Source: JAJPHF01 sp035293805 (GTDB taxonomy: Bacteria; Chloroflexota; UBA6077; JAJPHF01). Taken from it: DNA of 64,000 nt. The stretch is taken from assembly GCA_035293805.1 (NCBI GenBank), contig DATGMD010000053.1, positions 1-64,000 of the forward strand, written 5' to 3'. The notes below the pieces were generated by a model, which made no database searches, was not told the origin of the DNA, and saw only the letters and a program-made list of their open reading frames with translations. Made by a program: the position numbers and the translations under genes. Every line of letters starts with the position of its first letter. Positions within the stretch are counted from its first letter, which is position 1. Shown here one piece after another: positions 61,810 through 64,000 of the stretch.

Positions 61810-64000
61810 CTAGAAGGCGTTCGCCCCACCGCCGACGAGCGTCGGCCAGCTGCCGCAGCCGTCGGTCACCATCACCTCGACGGTGGCTGGCTGGCCGGGC
61901 GTCACGCGGTGTACCGTGAGCCCGATCGAGGACGGGTGCGTCGGCAAGCTGACGACGGTTGCCGCGGTAACGGTGGTCGACGGGGCCGTCGCCACGTCGA
62001 CCGTCGCGTTCGTCAGGCGCGTGAACTGGAGCGCCAACAACTGATTGTTCTGCGTGTTGTTGGCGCAGCCCGCGTCGCGCGCCGTGATCGTGGTCTGTAG
62101 CGTGCCGGCACTCGGCGTCACCTGCACGCCCACATTCGGCCGCGGGAACGGCGTGGGCGTGATCGTCGGGGTCCGCGTCGGGGTGCTCGTGGCGGCCGGC
62201 GTCGCAGTCGCCGTGGCCGTACTGGTGACCAGCGGCGTCGCGGATGGCGTCGGTGTACTCGTCTGGGTCGGGACCGGGGTCAACGTCGGGTTGCCGCCGG
62301 TCAGGATGTCCAGGTCCCACATGCCGCGCCCGTGGGTGGCGATGCGCAGCGTGCGGCTCGACGGCTGGAAGACCATGTCGAACACGGCCACGCGCGGCAG
62401 GCCGGAGGCCAGCGGGAACCAGTTCAACCCGCCGTCCTGCGACTGGTACACGCCGATGTCGGTGCCCGCGAACAGCAGCAGCGGGTTCGTCGGGTCGATC
62501 GCGAAGGCATTCACCGGCACGTCGGGAATCACGTTCGCGCCGGTGCCGCCGGCCGCCACCCAGGTAGGCGCGCCGGAGCTCAGGTTCGTGGTCTTCCAGA
62601 CGTGCTGGCCCGCGGCCAGGCCATAGCCATCGAGCGTGACGTAGGCGGTGTTCTGGTTGGTGGGGTCGATCATCGCCCGCGCGACGTATTTCGCGGGGAT
62701 CGAGCCGGTCACGTCGGTGAGCGTACTGGAGCCACTCGTCGTGGCGAACACTTTGCCGTTCCGCAAGCCGACGATGCGCACGTTGTCGTTTTGCGGCGAG
62801 ATGCCGATGGCGCTGATCGGCACGCCGGACACCAGCGGCCCCTGGCTGACGACGCTCATGGTCGCGCCCTGGTTGGTCGAGCGGTAGAGGCGGTCGGTGC
62901 CGAAGTACAGAGCGTTGGGGGTGAGACTCGTACCGAGCGCCATCGGCGCGTAGAACTGCGTGGTGTCGGCACAGCCAATACCGTTGTTCGAGTTAGGAAA
63001 GCTACACCCCAGGAAGGTCCATCCATTTTCCTGAGCGTTCGCCACGTTCGTCACCCGGGCGAAGCCGATCAAGTTGTTCGTCTGGTTGAAGTAGGTGTGG
63101 TACATCGTCACGTTGGTCGTGTCCGTGGCGGTCTGGTCGATGAGCGCGAAGCCGCCGTCGCCGAAGTCGGCGCGCGTCCACGCCCCGCCGGGCTGCTGGT
63201 ACTCGGTCCCGTTGTCTTGCGTGCCGCCAATCGTGAAGCTCGAGTCCGAGGGGTGCCGCGCCACGCTCTGGAACTGCACGGTGTTCAGCGTCTGGTTGAG
63301 GCTGGTCCAGGTACCGCCCGCGTCGTCCGAGCGAAAGGCGCCGCCGTCGTTGCCGACGTAGATCACCGCCGAGTTCGACGGCGCCAGCGTGAGCGCGTGC
63401 ATGTCCGCGTGCAGCCCCACGCTGCTCCGCGTGAAGGTGCCACCCCCGTCGATCGACTTGGTGAAGATGCGCGACGCGCCCGAGTCGGACGCCCCGCCCA
63501 GATAGATGATCTGCGCGTTGCCGGGATCGATAGCGACCACGATGTCGTAGAAGCACTGTGCCGTGCAGAAGCCCGTCGCCGCGCCGAGCGGGCTTCCGAA
63601 GGTGGCCCCGCCATCGGTCGACGCGCGCAGCGACCCGTTGCTCTCAGCCGTGGCGGCGAGCACCGTGACCGTGCTGCCGATTTTGTTGATAGCCAGCTTG
63701 ATGTTGAAGTTCGAGCTGGGCGCGAAGGTGCGGGTGAAGGCGGGCGCCACGCTCGGCGTCTGGGAGGCGACGGCGGCGTTCGTCGTCCGCCAGATCCCGG
63801 AGAGCCCTAGGCCGCCGAGGTCCTGGACGGCCACGAGCAGGTTGTTCGAGCTGCCCGGCTCGAAGGTGACATCGGTCACGCCCTGGAACCCGTTGAAGCT
63901 CCCACTGACCGCTACCAGCGAGAAGACTGGCGTGGTCGCTTGCGCGTTCCCCGAGAAGTACAAGCCGATGAGTCCCGAGGGCGGATTGGTGCGGCCGCAG
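61810..64000 (-). CDS. Large exported BNR/sialidase-like repeat protein (5' end outside window)
   Basis: Open from the right edge for 729 codons to a TAG. Many Asp-box-like repeats are seen: GSLRASTDGGATFGSP, IFTKSIDGGGTFTRSS, AFRSDDAGGTWTSL, LYRSTNQGATMSVV, VYQSQDGGLNWFPLASGLP, giving a beta-propeller of the BNR/VPS10 type, ending with LRIATHGRGMWDLDI. Next comes a Thr/Pro/Ala linker (about 50 residues), then a beta domain with GCANN and DGCGSW. Probably surface-bound or secreted, perhaps binding or cleaving glycans. There is no catalytic motif that I can name. Confidence 0.8.
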   Translation of the reverse strand, partial: CGRTNPPSGLIGLYFSGNAQATTPVFSLVAVSGSFNGFQGVTDVTFEPGSSNNLLVAVQDLGGLGLSGIWRTTNAAVASQTPSVAPAFTRTFAPSSNFNIKLAINKIGSTVTVLAATAESNGSLRASTDGGATFGSPLGAATGFCTAQCFYDIVVAIDPGNAQIIYLGGASDSGASRIFTKSIDGGGTFTRSSVGLHADMHALTLAPSNSAVIYVGNDGGAFRSDDAGGTWTSLNQTLNTVQFQSVARHPSDSSFTIGGTQDNGTEYQQPGGAWTRADFGDGGFALIDQTATDTTNVTMYHTYFNQTNNLIGFARVTNVANAQENGWTFLGCSFPNSNNGIGCADTTQFYAPMALGTSLTPNALYFGTDRLYRSTNQGATMSVVSQGPLVSGVPISAIGISPQNDNVRIVGLRNGKVFATTSGSSTLTDVTGSIPAKYVARAMIDPTNQNTAYVTLDGYGLAAGQHVWKTTNLSSGAPTWVAAGGTGANVIPDVPVNAFAIDPTNPLLLFAGTDIGVYQSQDGGLNWFPLASGLPRVAVFDMVFQPSSRTLRIATHGRGMWDLDILTGGNPTLTPVPTQTSTPTPSATPLVTSTATATATPAATSTPTRTPTITPTPFPRPNVGVQVTPSAGTLQTTITARDAGCANNTQNNQLLALQFTRLTNATVDVATAPSTTVTAATVVSLPTHPSSIGLTVHRVTPGQPATVEVMVTDGCGSWPTLVGGGANAF

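Overview
The window is high-GC (roughly 70%) bacterial DNA with dense genes on both strands. The gene mix suggests a member of the Chloroflexota or a similar high-GC lineage. Pointers are many orphan NitT/TauT-type lipoprotein binding proteins, F420 genes (cofC, cofD, a PPOX/F420 oxidoreductase), molybdenum hydroxylases, hydantoinases, a Bacillus-type Fe-S PurF, and abundant small palindromic and heptamer repeats. This placement is inference; no rRNA or other phylogenetic marker is present. I saw no tRNA, CRISPR array or insertion sequence.

Layout. 1-2.2 kb: end of a family 2 glycosyltransferase, a WbiB-like dTDP-L-rhamnose 4-epimerase and a His-rich methyltransferase (surface glycan genes). 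2.3-9.7 kb: secreted proteins, an FAH-family hydrolase, an AzgA/PbuG-type purine permease, a PsiE-like membrane protein and the first orphan binding protein. 9.8-21.2 kb: two three-subunit molybdenum hydroxylases, on opposite strands, around a second binding protein. Between them is a small divergent module of two overlapping tail-anchored microprotein genes preceded by two perfect GAAC-N4-GTTC boxes. 21.2-32 kb: MetE-like zinc methyltransferase, a third binding protein, dienelactone hydrolase, SDR, a large hybrid histidine kinase, a fourth binding protein and a PRC-barrel-like protein. 32-41.8 kb: orphan ParB, mutS-mutL, type-4 uracil-DNA glycosylase, a fifth binding protein, a Tyr-rich secreted protein and an F420/PPOX oxidoreductase. 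41.9-51.9 kb: hyuA, an S41 protease, hyuB, a low-GC pair of unknowns, an EutA-like reactivase with a bicupin, and signal peptidase I. 52-57.3 kb: purQ-purL-purF-purN. 57.4-64 kb: secreted low-complexity protein, cofD-cofC, an EpsI-like protein, a tandem zinc-ribbon protein and a large BNR-repeat protein running off the right edge.

How the genes fit together. Purine permease, molybdenum hydroxylases, hydantoinases, FAH and dienelactone hydrolases and five solute-binding lipoproteins suggest scavenging of heterocyclic and aromatic N-compounds, alongside a de novo purine cluster. cofC and cofD supply steps of the F420 pathway that the PPOX-type protein may depend on.

The most unusual items are the SOS-box-like divergent region with two overlapping small membrane-protein genes (16.4-17.0 kb), repeats that have entered coding sequence (mutS and the FAD subunit at 12.9-13.9 kb), heptamer repeats that supply stop or start codons (coxL-like/metE-like, purL/purF, purN), a long hairpin leader before the FAH-family gene, and the EutA-bicupin pair without EutBC nearby.
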